In this document: in pieces, positions 1-4,568 of the stretch | How the letters are laid out: each line of letters begins with the position of its first letter | Position numbering within the stretch: the stretch's first letter is position 1 | From: Nitrospira sp. | GTDB lineage: Bacteria > Nitrospirota > Nitrospiria > Nitrospirales > Nitrospiraceae | Reading direction: 5' to 3' | DNA length: 5,606 nt | Assembly (NCBI GenBank): GCA_025361385.1 | Contig: JANYAJ010000148.1 | Coordinates: 1-5,606, forward strand | The notes under the pieces: model-generated | What the model saw: only the letters and a program-made list of their open reading frames with translations | Told to the model about the DNA's origin: nothing | Database searches by the model: none | Program-made: the position numbers and the translations under genes

Positions 1-462
1 CTGATCAAGGGTAAAGAGCCATCCGCAGTGGCTATGCCAGAACCCCAGTTGCGCGTTGTACGGATCTTTTACCTCGTCGCAATGTGCGTGATGCCGTAGA
101 TGGTCGGACGCCCATTTGATCGCGGAGTTTTGCAATGCCCAAGCACCTGCGATTAAAAGTGCGCCCTTGACCCAGTTCGGGCAGTCAAAGCTTCGGTGGG
201 CCATCAGTCGATGGTAACCGACCGTGATGCCCAGGCCACTGGCGACATAGAGTAGTCCAAAGAGCGACCAGTCCAGCCAGCTATAGTGATAGACGTATCC
301 ATAGAGCGGAACTCCGATCATGGCGCCTATGGCAATGGCGCAAAATAATATGATCGTCCAGATTTTGTTGTACCGTCGGCTGATCGCAATCGGTAGCCCT
401 GTAGATGTCATGGCGATCGTGGGTGATCGTGGAGTCATGCGTTGAGGGGCTGTCTGGCTCAT
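1..462 (-). CDS. Membrane fatty-acid (acyl-CoA type) desaturase, N-terminal part, runs off left edge
   Basis: I translated this by hand: 154 codons stay open from ATG (462-460) to the window edge. Desaturases of this family use O2 and a di-iron centre to put a cis double bond into acyl chains at the inner membrane. Two of the three histidine boxes are visible: HRLMAH (residues 84-89) and HLRHH (121-125). The second is followed by D-E-x-x-D-P-Y-N and then GFWHSHCGW, the usual arrangement in stearoyl-CoA/delta-9 type enzymes. The third box (HNxHH) would lie beyond the edge. Hydrophobic segments at about residues 35-54, 62-81 and 99-113 fit membrane spans. The start is supported by a purine-rich AAGAGG five to six bases upstream and a strong promoter about 45 bases upstream. 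The gene is divergent from the helicase at 1061. Family assignment is secure; the exact regiospecificity cannot be read from this part. Confidence 0.93.
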   Translation of the reverse strand, partial: MSQTAPQRMTPRSPTIAMTSTGLPIAISRRYNKIWTIILFCAIAIGAMIGVPLYGYVYHYSWLDWSLFGLLYVASGLGITVGYHRLMAHRSFDCPNWVKGALLIAGAWALQNSAIKWASDHLRHHAHCDEVKDPYNAQLGFWHSHCGWLFTLDQ

Positions 463-507
463 AGGGCCTCTTCTTTTCAGGAATTCGTATGATGGCCTCA
501 GGTTGCC

Positions 508-535
508 ATTATACGCGGCATTTCGATTCGATCAA
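508..535 (-). promoter_or_regulatory. Sigma70-type promoter of the desaturase gene
   Basis: Read on the minus strand, the -35 hexamer TTGATC (535-530) is separated by 16 bases from a perfect -10 TATAAT (513-508). The expected transcription start is near 501, giving a leader of about 39 nt that contains the AAGAGG ribosome binding site before the ATG at 462. This is the best promoter match in the window. Confidence 0.75.
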
Positions 536-553
536 GAGCTGCAGGGTCATGGG

Positions 554-581
554 CTGTCTGAAGATCGGATCGCTCAGACAG
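554..581. promoter_or_regulatory. Inverted repeat upstream of desaturase promoter, possible operator
   Basis: CTGTCTGA (554-561) and TCAGACAG (574-581) form a perfect 8-base inverted repeat around a 12-base spacer. It is centred about 66 bases upstream of the inferred desaturase transcription start, just beyond the -35 box. That position suits a dimeric activator. No T-run follows on either strand, so it is unlikely to be a terminator. Whether a regulator binds here is inference. Confidence 0.4.
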
Positions 582-710
582 GGACGAGTGCAGCATGAAC
601 TGGTATTGTTGGTCGATCGCTCTGAACGGATCAGTGTGCGGAATAGGGCGGAAACTAGAGCATCAATCGCGCAGGGTCTAGAAAGAGGGAGTCAAGGCGC
701 GAGGGATAGA

Positions 711-736
711 GTAGTGACCGAACATTAACTCACTAC
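711..736. promoter_or_regulatory. Second inverted repeat with 12-base spacer
   Basis: GTAGTGA (711-717) and TCACTAC (730-736) form a perfect 7-base inverted repeat around 12 bases. The spacer matches the repeat at 554-581 but the arm sequence differs. It lies in the middle of the divergent region, away from both predicted promoters. It could be a protein-binding site or chance. Confidence 0.25.
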
Positions 737-792
737 AGAATAGCACAGTCTTGCGAGGATAGCGACCGCGTCGGCTTATTGTGCAAAATGGG

Positions 793-809
793 CCGCCATT
801 CAATGGCGG
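793..809. repeat. Perfect 7-bp hairpin with 3-base loop
   Basis: CCGCCAT (793-799), loop TCA, ATGGCGG (803-809). It is stable and GC-rich. On the minus strand it is followed by CCCATTTTGC, a weak T-run, so a weak minus-strand terminator is possible. It lies upstream of the predicted helicase promoter and so outside that transcript. Confidence 0.3.
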
Positions 810-866
810 AACGAAGAGATCAATGCTTCGCTTGATGCGCGCGAGCTTGTTAGTTCTTCGAGAGAG

Positions 867-895
867 TTGACGCTGGAAGGGGCTTGCTGTACGAT
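867..895 (+). promoter_or_regulatory. Sigma70-type promoter of the DEAD-box helicase gene
   Basis: The -35 TTGACG (867-872) and -10 TACGAT (890-895) are separated by an optimal 17 bases. Transcription would begin near 902, leaving an untranslated leader of about 160 nt before the GTG start at 1061. Long leaders are known for some cold-inducible RNA helicase mRNAs; applying that here is inference. Confidence 0.6.
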
Positions 896-952
896 GATCT
901 GGCATCGTAGCCGCAGTGTCCGGCGGTACGACTGTATACACCATAACGGACT

Positions 953-969
953 TCGCGATCGCATCGCGA
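953..969 (+). promoter_or_regulatory. Perfect 7-bp hairpin in the helicase mRNA leader
   Basis: TCGCGAT (953-959), loop CGC, ATCGCGA (963-969). It would sit about 50 nt into the predicted leader transcript and about 90 nt before the start codon. There is no downstream T-run. It may influence leader stability or be a target for the helicase itself; neither can be shown from sequence. Confidence 0.35.
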
Positions 970-1060
970 CCAGGTCCTGTCGGAGTTGATGCCTTCCTGG
1001 TTTCTCTCCCCTCGGCTCTCTGATCCCGTCTTAATGCGATCACACTGAAAGGATAGTGCA

Positions 1061-2314
1061 GTGCACACCTCTGTTCACACGAGTTTTCACACCCTTGGTT
1101 TGTCCGAGCCGCTTCTGCGGGATTTGTCGGCTGCAGGGTTACTGGTCCCCACTCCCATTCAAGCCCAGGCCATTCCCCCAGCGCTTGAGGGCCGGGATGT
1201 GATTGGATGCGCGCAAACCGGTACGGGGAAGACGGCCGCGTTTGTGGTCCCCATGATCGAGCGCCTCGCGGTTCTGCCGAAAGGTCATCCGCAGGCGTTG
1301 ATTCTTGCGCCGACGCGGGAATTGGCGCTGCAGATTTTTGGTTCGATCGAGAAACTCGGTCGAAGCCACAACATTTCCGCCACGGTTATCGTCGGTGGGA
1401 GCGATATGCAGGCGCAGATTAGAGGATTACGTCAGCGGCCCGATATCCTGGTTGCCACGCCGGGCCGTTTGCTGGACCATATGTGGAATGGGACGGTCAA
1501 TATGGCTCCCATTAAGATTCTAGTGCTTGATGAAGCTGACCGAATGCTCGACATGGGCTTTGCGCCACAGATCAATCAGATTCTTGACGCGCTCCCGTTG
1601 GAGCGGCAGACATTACTCTTTTCCGCCACGCTCCCGACGGACGTGACCCGCCTGGTTCAGGCGAGCCTGAAGGATGCCGTGCGTGTGATGGTGACGCCGC
1701 ATTCGACGACGGCTGAAGGCGTGACCCAGGCGGTGCATTATACGTCGTCTCAGGAGAAGACGAATCTGTTGGTGTCGTTGTTGGGGGTGGAACGAGGGAC
1801 CGTTCTCGTATTTGCCAGGACAAAGAGTCGGGTTGATCGACTTGGGCAGACGCTTGAACAGGCTGGTCACCGCGTTGCGGTGATCCATGGAGATAGAACG
1901 TTGCCTCAGCGCCTCCGTGCGCTCGACGGATTTAAGCGAGGGCAAGTTAGAATTCTCGTCGCGACGGATGTGGCCGCCCGCGGGATTGATGTGGCGAATA
2001 TCGGCCACGTGGTGAATTACGATTTGCCCAACTCGCCGGAGGACTACATTCATCGTATTGGGCGAACAGCCCGAATGAAGATGACCGGGCGAGCCACCAG
2101 CTTTGTGACCGCTGAGGATCGCGATCAGCTGCGCGCAATTGAAACCTTACTGGGGCATCCTGTGCCGTTAGCAGAGGGAAGTCCTGGCCCTAGTGATCGT
2201 CCGCATTCGAGAGTGGGGGCTGATCGTTCAAGAGGTGATCGTCAGCGGTGGGGGCGTCCAGGTGAGGAGCGACGCCAACAGCAGCCGAGTCCCGTCGTGC
2301 CAGAGGGGAGCTAG
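1061..2314 (+). CDS. rhlE: DEAD-box ATP-dependent RNA helicase, RhlE type
   Basis: This is a complete 417-residue cytoplasmic RNA helicase that unwinds short RNA duplexes using ATP. Such enzymes act in ribosome assembly and RNA turnover. All core motifs are present in order: Q motif with PTPIQ (30-34) and upstream F9, motif I AQTGTGKT (51-58), Ia PTRELA (84-89), GG (112-113), Ib TPGR (133-136), II DEAD (157-160), III SAT (188-190), IV VLVFAR (248-253), V ATDVAARGID (301-310) and VI HRIGRTAR (331-338). The run DEADRMLDMGF and the short C-terminal extension point to RhlE rather than the longer DeaD/CsdA. The tail (about 371-417) is Arg/Gly/Ser/Gln-rich, basic and probably disordered, as expected for an RNA-binding tail. 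The start is GTG, chosen because AAAGGA lies 7 bases upstream and no in-frame ATG precedes motif Q. Residues 2-11 repeat the pattern His-Thr every four residues. Confidence 0.95.
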   Translation: MHTSVHTSFHTLGLSEPLLRDLSAAGLLVPTPIQAQAIPPALEGRDVIGCAQTGTGKTAAFVVPMIERLAVLPKGHPQALILAPTRELALQIFGSIEKLGRSHNISATVIVGGSDMQAQIRGLRQRPDILVATPGRLLDHMWNGTVNMAPIKILVLDEADRMLDMGFAPQINQILDALPLERQTLLFSATLPTDVTRLVQASLKDAVRVMVTPHSTTAEGVTQAVHYTSSQEKTNLLVSLLGVERGTVLVFARTKSRVDRLGQTLEQAGHRVAVIHGDRTLPQRLRALDGFKRGQVRILVATDVAARGIDVANIGHVVNYDLPNSPEDYIHRIGRTARMKMTGRATSFVTAEDRDQLRAIETLLGHPVPLAEGSPGPSDRPHSRVGADRSRGDRQRWGRPGEERRQQQPSPVVPEGS

Positions 2315-2412
2315 GTTTCGCAGGGCAGAGTCGAGCATCAGGGATGATGTCAGCGACGGTATTCCTTGATTGGTAATAGAGTGTGGCGGCCATAAGGAGT
2401 ACTGTCGGCGGG

Positions 2413-2583
2413 ATGACGAAATTGCTCGTCGGCCCTGACCTATGCTGGAGATCTTGGCCGGACAGTAGCGATTGGGACGATGTGATGATTCTGACAGATG
2501 AGAGTGTCGTGGTGCGAATGGTAAGGCGGAAGGGTGAGCATCGCCACATGGTCACTGCAGTCGAGGGTAGTGCTTCCCGATAA
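2413..2583 (+). CDS. Possible small hypothetical protein (56 residues)
   Basis: The frame opens with ATG 2413 and ends at TAA 2581-2583. An in-frame GTG at 2383 would add ten residues. The product is Asp- and Trp-containing at the N-terminus (W-x-x-W-P and DWDD) and then has a beta-like stretch ILTDESVVVRMVRRKGEHRH, so it looks more protein-like than its antisense frame. AAGGAG at 2394-2399 is 13 bases before the ATG, further than ideal. I do not recognise a family. It lies 98 bases after the helicase and could share its transcript. It may not be a gene. Confidence 0.3.
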   Translation: MTKLLVGPDLCWRSWPDSSDWDDVMILTDESVVVRMVRRKGEHRHMVTAVEGSASR

Positions 2584-2609
2584 TTGCCTTGTAACAGCGG
2601 TGTAGGACT

Positions 2610-2648
2610 GGAGTAATGTGATGCGCGGATGCGCACTCACATCACTCC
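2610..2648 (-). terminator. 39-nt stem-loop touching the stop codon of the 63-residue gene; possible transcript end
   Basis: On the minus strand an 18-base arm, a 4-base loop (AUCC) and a 17-base arm pair almost completely, with one bulged G and one G-U pair. GGAGT/ACTCC closes the base and TGCGC/GCGCA the top. The 5' arm begins at the base directly after the TAG stop (2651-2649). No U-run follows on either strand, so it is not a classic intrinsic terminator. It may be a 3'-end stabiliser, a processing site or a bidirectional pause site between the converging helicase and small genes. Confidence 0.45.
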
Positions 2649-2840
2649 CTAATACAGGGGCTCTTGTGGGCCCCACTGGAGACCGGCCAAATCGGGATCT
2701 TCTCCTCCCTCTGCGGTGGAGGGACGATCCGGCTTTTCGGTCTTGCGTTGTTCTCGGCGGGCGTCTTTATCTCGCCGCTGGACTTGTTTCGCTTTCTCTC
2801 GGTCTCGTTTTGCGATGGTTGTTTTCCCTGCTCGTCCGAT
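2649..2840 (-). CDS. Small Lys/Arg/Glu-rich conserved-type protein with ATC start (63 residues)
   Basis: I translated this by hand, because no ATG, GTG or TTG exists in the frame between the upstream in-frame stop (2879-2877) and the protein. A perfect AAGGAGG sits five bases before ATC at 2840-2838, making that codon the likely start. The product begins x-G-R-A-G-K, continues with a charged helix of repeated KRDREKAKQ and RRDKDARREQRK character (about residues 10-36), then a linker and a tail GEDPDLAGLQWGPQEP (about 47-61). A basic coiled helix followed by an acidic E-D-P-D-L-A-G tail resembles a class of short uncharacterised bacterial proteins I have seen annotated as hypothetical; function is unknown to me. 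It follows the 95-residue gene by 67 bases, probably in one operon. ATC instead of ATG could be a real rare start, an inactivating mutation or a sequencing error. Confidence 0.7.
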   Translation of the reverse strand: MGRAGKTTIAKRDREKAKQVQRRDKDARREQRKTEKPDRPSTAEGGEDPDLAGLQWGPQEPLY

Positions 2841-2907
2841 GATGCCCTCCTTTGCGTGACGACTCGTCGTGATTCGTCAATCGCCTGCCGTTATGGTCTG
2901 GTCCCGT

Positions 2908-3195
2908 CTACGATGGCGACGGTTCCGTTGCTCCTCGGCGTCTCTTGCTGGTTGAGTCAGGAGCATGATTGGTAGCTTTTGCTTCTCGCTCAGCCGTACG
3001 CGAGCGAGTGCCCTGGCCGAATCCACGGCTAGCCATGTTCGACACCTGCTGGCGAATATCCTCCATGGAGGTCGTCAAGCTGGGGTCAAGAGGACTTGGA
3101 AGGCCGAGTACCTCCCATCTGATCTTTGGTTTCCTTGTTGCCCTTGCGCGGTTCTTTCTCGTTTTGTCGGCTCGCCACCCAGTGGATAGCTTCAT
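2908..3195 (-). CDS. Unrecognised small basic protein (95 residues)
   Basis: The start ATG (3195-3193) is preceded by a perfect AAGGAG with a 5-base spacer, the best ribosome binding site in this part of the window, and the frame ends with TAG at 2910-2908. The N-terminus is strongly basic (MKLSTGWRADKTRKNRARAT). The middle (about 27-55) reads like a folded or helical segment, with WEVLGLPSPLDPSL then MEDIRQQVSNMA. The C-terminal third is again basic and polar and probably disordered. There is no signal peptide or membrane span. I do not recognise a family. Its start overlaps the stop of an upstream ORF as ATGA, and the 63-residue basic protein follows 67 bases later. The charge suggests nucleic-acid or ribosome binding, which is inference. 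Plus-strand frames over this stretch are hydrophobic shadows. Confidence 0.6.
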   Translation of the reverse strand: MKLSTGWRADKTRKNRARATRKPKIRWEVLGLPSPLDPSLTTSMEDIRQQVSNMASRGFGQGTRSRTAEREAKATNHAPDSTSKRRRGATEPSPS

Positions 3196-3317
3196 AGATG
3201 CTCCTTTATAGAACCAGGCATCTCCGGTTTGGACTGATGCTCGATGGAGATGAGGGGATCGGATGGAAACGCTTCAATCACTTCGCCCATCGTTCTGCTA
3301 GGTATTCGAGCAGACAT
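3192..3317 (-). CDS. Possible 41-residue ORF translationally coupled to the 95-residue gene
   Basis: The frame opens at ATG 3317-3315, directly after an in-frame TGA, or at ATG 3290-3288 (32 residues). It stops at TGA 3194-3192, overlapping the next gene's start in an ATGA arrangement. The next gene's AAGGAG lies inside its last codons. The product is mildly acidic in the middle (MGEVIEAFPSDPLISIEH). Neither start has a clear ribosome binding site, and a competing plus-strand frame covers the same bases. It could be a short leader peptide or chance. Confidence 0.25.
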   Translation of the reverse strand: MSARIPSRTMGEVIEAFPSDPLISIEHQSKPEMPGSIKEHL

Positions 3318-3538
3318 TCAATGGAACGTATGAGCAGCTCGTCCTAACTGATCAAGCGCGCTGGGACGATCGAGTGAGATGGGGCCGCGCGAGGCAAAAA
3401 GCTGGCTCGTACGAACGGCCAGAATACCATGGGGTATGGCGAGAGTCAAACCTGGTATTTGCTGAAGGTGTGGTCATGATGGAGCTATTCACTCCGTGCG
3501 ATGGACCAACGAGTAGAATTCAGGAATTGATTTTCTGA
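3263..3538 (+). pseudogene. Possible broken small gene: amber codon at position 13
   Basis: ATG 3263 is preceded by GAGGGG with a 5-base spacer. After 12 codons (METLQSLRPSFC) the frame meets TAG at 3299-3301, then stays open for 78 more codons to TGA at 3536-3538. The downstream part looks like protein: it is rich in G at first codon positions, has a Trp/Arg/Glu-containing segment (GSYERPEYHGVWRESN) and then a hydrophobic strand (LVFAEGVVMMELF). The only later conventional start before the interior ATGs is GTG 3374, which has a poor ribosome binding site. I do not recognise the protein. It could be a decayed gene, a sequencing error, or coincidence, since minus-strand candidates overlap it. 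Confidence 0.3.
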
Positions 3539-3550
3539 ATAGAGCGCTCT
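3518..3550. promoter_or_regulatory. Inverted repeat plus palindrome upstream of the PilZ pair
   Basis: ATTCAG (3518-3523) and CTGAAT (3535-3540) form a 6-base inverted repeat around an AT-rich 11-base spacer. A perfect 10-base palindrome, AGAGCGCTCT (3541-3550), follows immediately. Together they end 32 bases before the first PilZ start. No well-spaced sigma70 pair is visible nearby: TTGATT at 3527 and TACAGT at 3555 are 22 bases apart, which is too far. The pair may form an operator or an alternative-sigma control site; this is inference. Confidence 0.3.
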
Positions 3551-3582
3551 GGAGTACAGTAGCAACAGGGTAGGGACGCTCC

Positions 3583-3963
3583 ATGGAACAACTCCCATAT
3601 CGATCCTCTGGCTCGAATAAGTTTCGCCGACATTCGCGAGTGCGCATCTCTGCTCCGTTCGCCTGTGCTCTGTCTCGCCGTCAGGTTCGGCGTTGGTTGC
3701 GCCGGCCTCCTATCGACTTGGGAGTGGTCTACGATCTTTCGATATGCGGTGCGCGAGTCAGCACAGAGGCTGAGATCAAGCCTGGAGATGAAATCACATT
3801 GAGCCTGCGTCTTCCCAAGCAAATCAAGCCTGCCGAGATTGCCGTGGCCACGGTGCAGTGGAGAAAGGATCAATTCTTCGGCCTGGCGTTCACTGAGTTG
3901 TCTCCGGCGGCACAGAGCCGTCTCGAAAAGTATGTGGCAGTCGTGTCAACGAGTGCCCCATAA
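3583..3963 (+). CDS. PilZ-domain protein (predicted c-di-GMP receptor), first of tandem pair
   Basis: This is a 126-residue single-domain PilZ protein. PilZ domains bind the second messenger c-di-GMP and act on motility, pili, exopolysaccharide or transcription. The signature is complete: RRHSR (15-19) supplies the RxxxR arginines and DLSICG (51-56) the DxSxxG turn. Beta strands follow, ending with VQWRKDQFFGLAF (about 93-105) and a C-terminal helix. The protein is soluble with no signal peptide. The ATG is preceded by AGGGA with a 6-base spacer. The second PilZ gene begins 47 bases after its stop, so the two are probably cotranscribed. It is about 40 percent identical to that neighbour by hand alignment, indicating tandem duplication. 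The output partner is unknown; the convergent GspE/PilB ATPase is a candidate by context only. Confidence 0.9.
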   Translation: MEQLPYRSSGSNKFRRHSRVRISAPFACALSRRQVRRWLRRPPIDLGVVYDLSICGARVSTEAEIKPGDEITLSLRLPKQIKPAEIAVATVQWRKDQFFGLAFTELSPAAQSRLEKYVAVVSTSAP

Positions 3964-4010
3964 TTTTCCCTTGCCCCAGGTGCGTGGAAGGTTTTGGATG
4001 AGAGGTTGGA

Positions 4011-4361
4011 ATGGAGACTGAGTCAAGACGATACCCACGTCTTCGCATTCCGGCACCCTTCGCCTGTTCGTTTGCACGTATCGGCTTACAGCGATGGGCA
4101 GCGGCTGAGCGTGCAGGATTGGGCGTTGTGCTTGATGTATCGTTGAACGGTGCAAAAGTGATGAGCCCCGCCTCCATGAACCAGGGAGATCAGCTCGCAG
4201 TCAGTCTGCGATTGCCGGATCAGACGGCGACAATGAATGTCGATGCGACGGTGCGATGGGGTAATCGTCATACATTTGGGTTGGAATTCATTGCGCTCTC
4301 TCAACGTGCTGAAACTCGCCTGCGGAAATTTCTCTCTCGTGTTTCCTCGCCACAGACATAA
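4011..4361 (+). CDS. PilZ-domain protein (predicted c-di-GMP receptor), second of tandem pair
   Basis: This is a 116-residue single-domain PilZ protein. RRYPR (6-10) gives the RxxxR motif and DVSLNG (42-47) the DxSxxG motif, so c-di-GMP binding should be intact. The final strand reads VRWGNRHTFGLEF (about 82-94), followed by a basic helix. AGAGG with a 5-base spacer supports the ATG. It aligns with the upstream PilZ protein with a single one-residue gap. Shared blocks include RIxAPFAC, LGVV, SLRLP, and W with FGLxF near the end. The N-terminal tail before the first arginines is about nine residues shorter than in the neighbour, and that switch region differs. No terminator with a clear T-run follows. 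Confidence 0.9.
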   Translation: METESRRYPRLRIPAPFACSFARIGLQRWAAAERAGLGVVLDVSLNGAKVMSPASMNQGDQLAVSLRLPDQTATMNVDATVRWGNRHTFGLEFIALSQRAETRLRKFLSRVSSPQT

Positions 4362-4447
4362 GGTTCTTTGGTGCGATCATCTTCTTTGGGGTTTCTTTCA
4401 CTCAAGGGGCGGCTGATGCCGCTGTCTATCTACAATAGCTGCGGATG

Positions 4448-4460
4448 CATGCCCGGCATG
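4448..4460. repeat. Short perfect dyad between PilZ and ATPase genes
   Basis: CATGCC, one central C, GGCATG. It lies in the 207-base convergent gap (4362-4568). A weaker hairpin, GCGGC-TGAT-GCCGC, lies just upstream at 4409-4422. Neither has a T-run. The gap holds nothing else I can call apart from the stem-loop at 4531-4560. Confidence 0.25.
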
Positions 4461-4530
4461 AGATCATACTGAGTCGGCGAGGGATGCGTAGTCGCGATGC
4501 AGTAGAGAGATGGCCTGAGGTTGCTAGCGG

Positions 4531-4560
4531 AGAAAGCGGGCCTTGTGAAGGCGGCTCTTT
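4531..4560 (-). terminator. Stem-loop just after the ATPase stop, possible terminator
   Basis: On the minus strand, 8 bases after the TAG stop, GCCTT-CAC-AAGGC forms a perfect 5-bp core (4552-4540). It can be lengthened by an imperfect outer stem in which AAAG (4560-4557) faces CTTT (4536-4533). The T residues fall in the outer stem and no strong U-run follows, so this is a weak candidate, possibly serving both converging units. Confidence 0.3.
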
Positions 4561-4568
4561 ACGTGTGG

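Larger units (their letters stand above)
463..1060. other. Divergent intergenic control region (desaturase / helicase)
   Basis: This is a gene-free stretch of about 600 bases between the divergent desaturase and RNA helicase. It holds one promoter for each gene and four perfect inverted repeats: 554-581, 711-736, 793-809 and 953-969, listed separately. Open frames here are Arg/Ser-rich and overlap the promoters, so I do not call them. I found no tRNA-like fold. Confidence 0.6.
2315..2648. other. Region downstream of helicase: weak ORF and a stem-loop only
   Basis: These 334 bases separate the helicase stop from the convergent small-gene pair. I see a doubtful plus-strand ORF (2413-2583) and a strong stem-loop (2610-2648), both listed separately. 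No hairpin with a T-run follows the helicase stop, so its terminator is not obvious. A long minus-strand frame across this area reads as the shadow of the plus-strand frames. Confidence 0.5.

Noticed and set aside
489..728. 79-codon plus-strand frame inside the divergent intergenic region
   Set aside because: AGGA does sit six bases before its ATG, but the frame runs antisense across the desaturase promoter and its inverted repeat. The product is Arg/Ser-rich with no recognisable pattern.
678..1068. Minus-strand frames of 121 and 72 codons upstream of the helicase
   Set aside because: They overlap the helicase promoter, leader and start codon, have shadow-like composition and lack a convincing ribosome binding site.
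1572..2053. Minus-strand frames of 83 and 146 codons inside the helicase
   Set aside because: They lie fully within a confidently identified gene and have no family resemblance.
2190..2636. Minus-strand 148-codon frame overlapping the helicase 3' end
   Set aside because: It lies antisense to the basic helicase tail and to the better plus-strand frame, and its Ser/Thr/Arg-rich composition is typical of a shadow.
2841..2907. Overlapping short inverted repeats (TGACGA/TCGTCA and ACGAC/GTCGT) just before the 63-residue gene's ribosome binding site
   Set aside because: The stems are 5-6 bp and mutually exclusive. They could act as a switch but are too short to call without covariation.
2618..2975. 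Hydrophobic plus-strand frames of 74 and 103 codons that resemble a small membrane protein
   Set aside because: They are the antisense of the Lys/Arg/Glu-rich gene: AAR codons read backwards give Phe and Leu, which creates false hydrophobicity.
2965..3211. Plus-strand frames of 74 and 80 codons over the 95-residue gene
   Set aside because: The minus-strand frame has a perfect ribosome binding site and coupled arrangement; these do not.
488..4525. Similar 16-base strings GATGGCCTsAGGTTGCy near 491 and 4509 that might mark a dispersed repeat
   Set aside because: Only two copies are seen, the match does not extend into the flanks, and the contexts differ; chance is likely.
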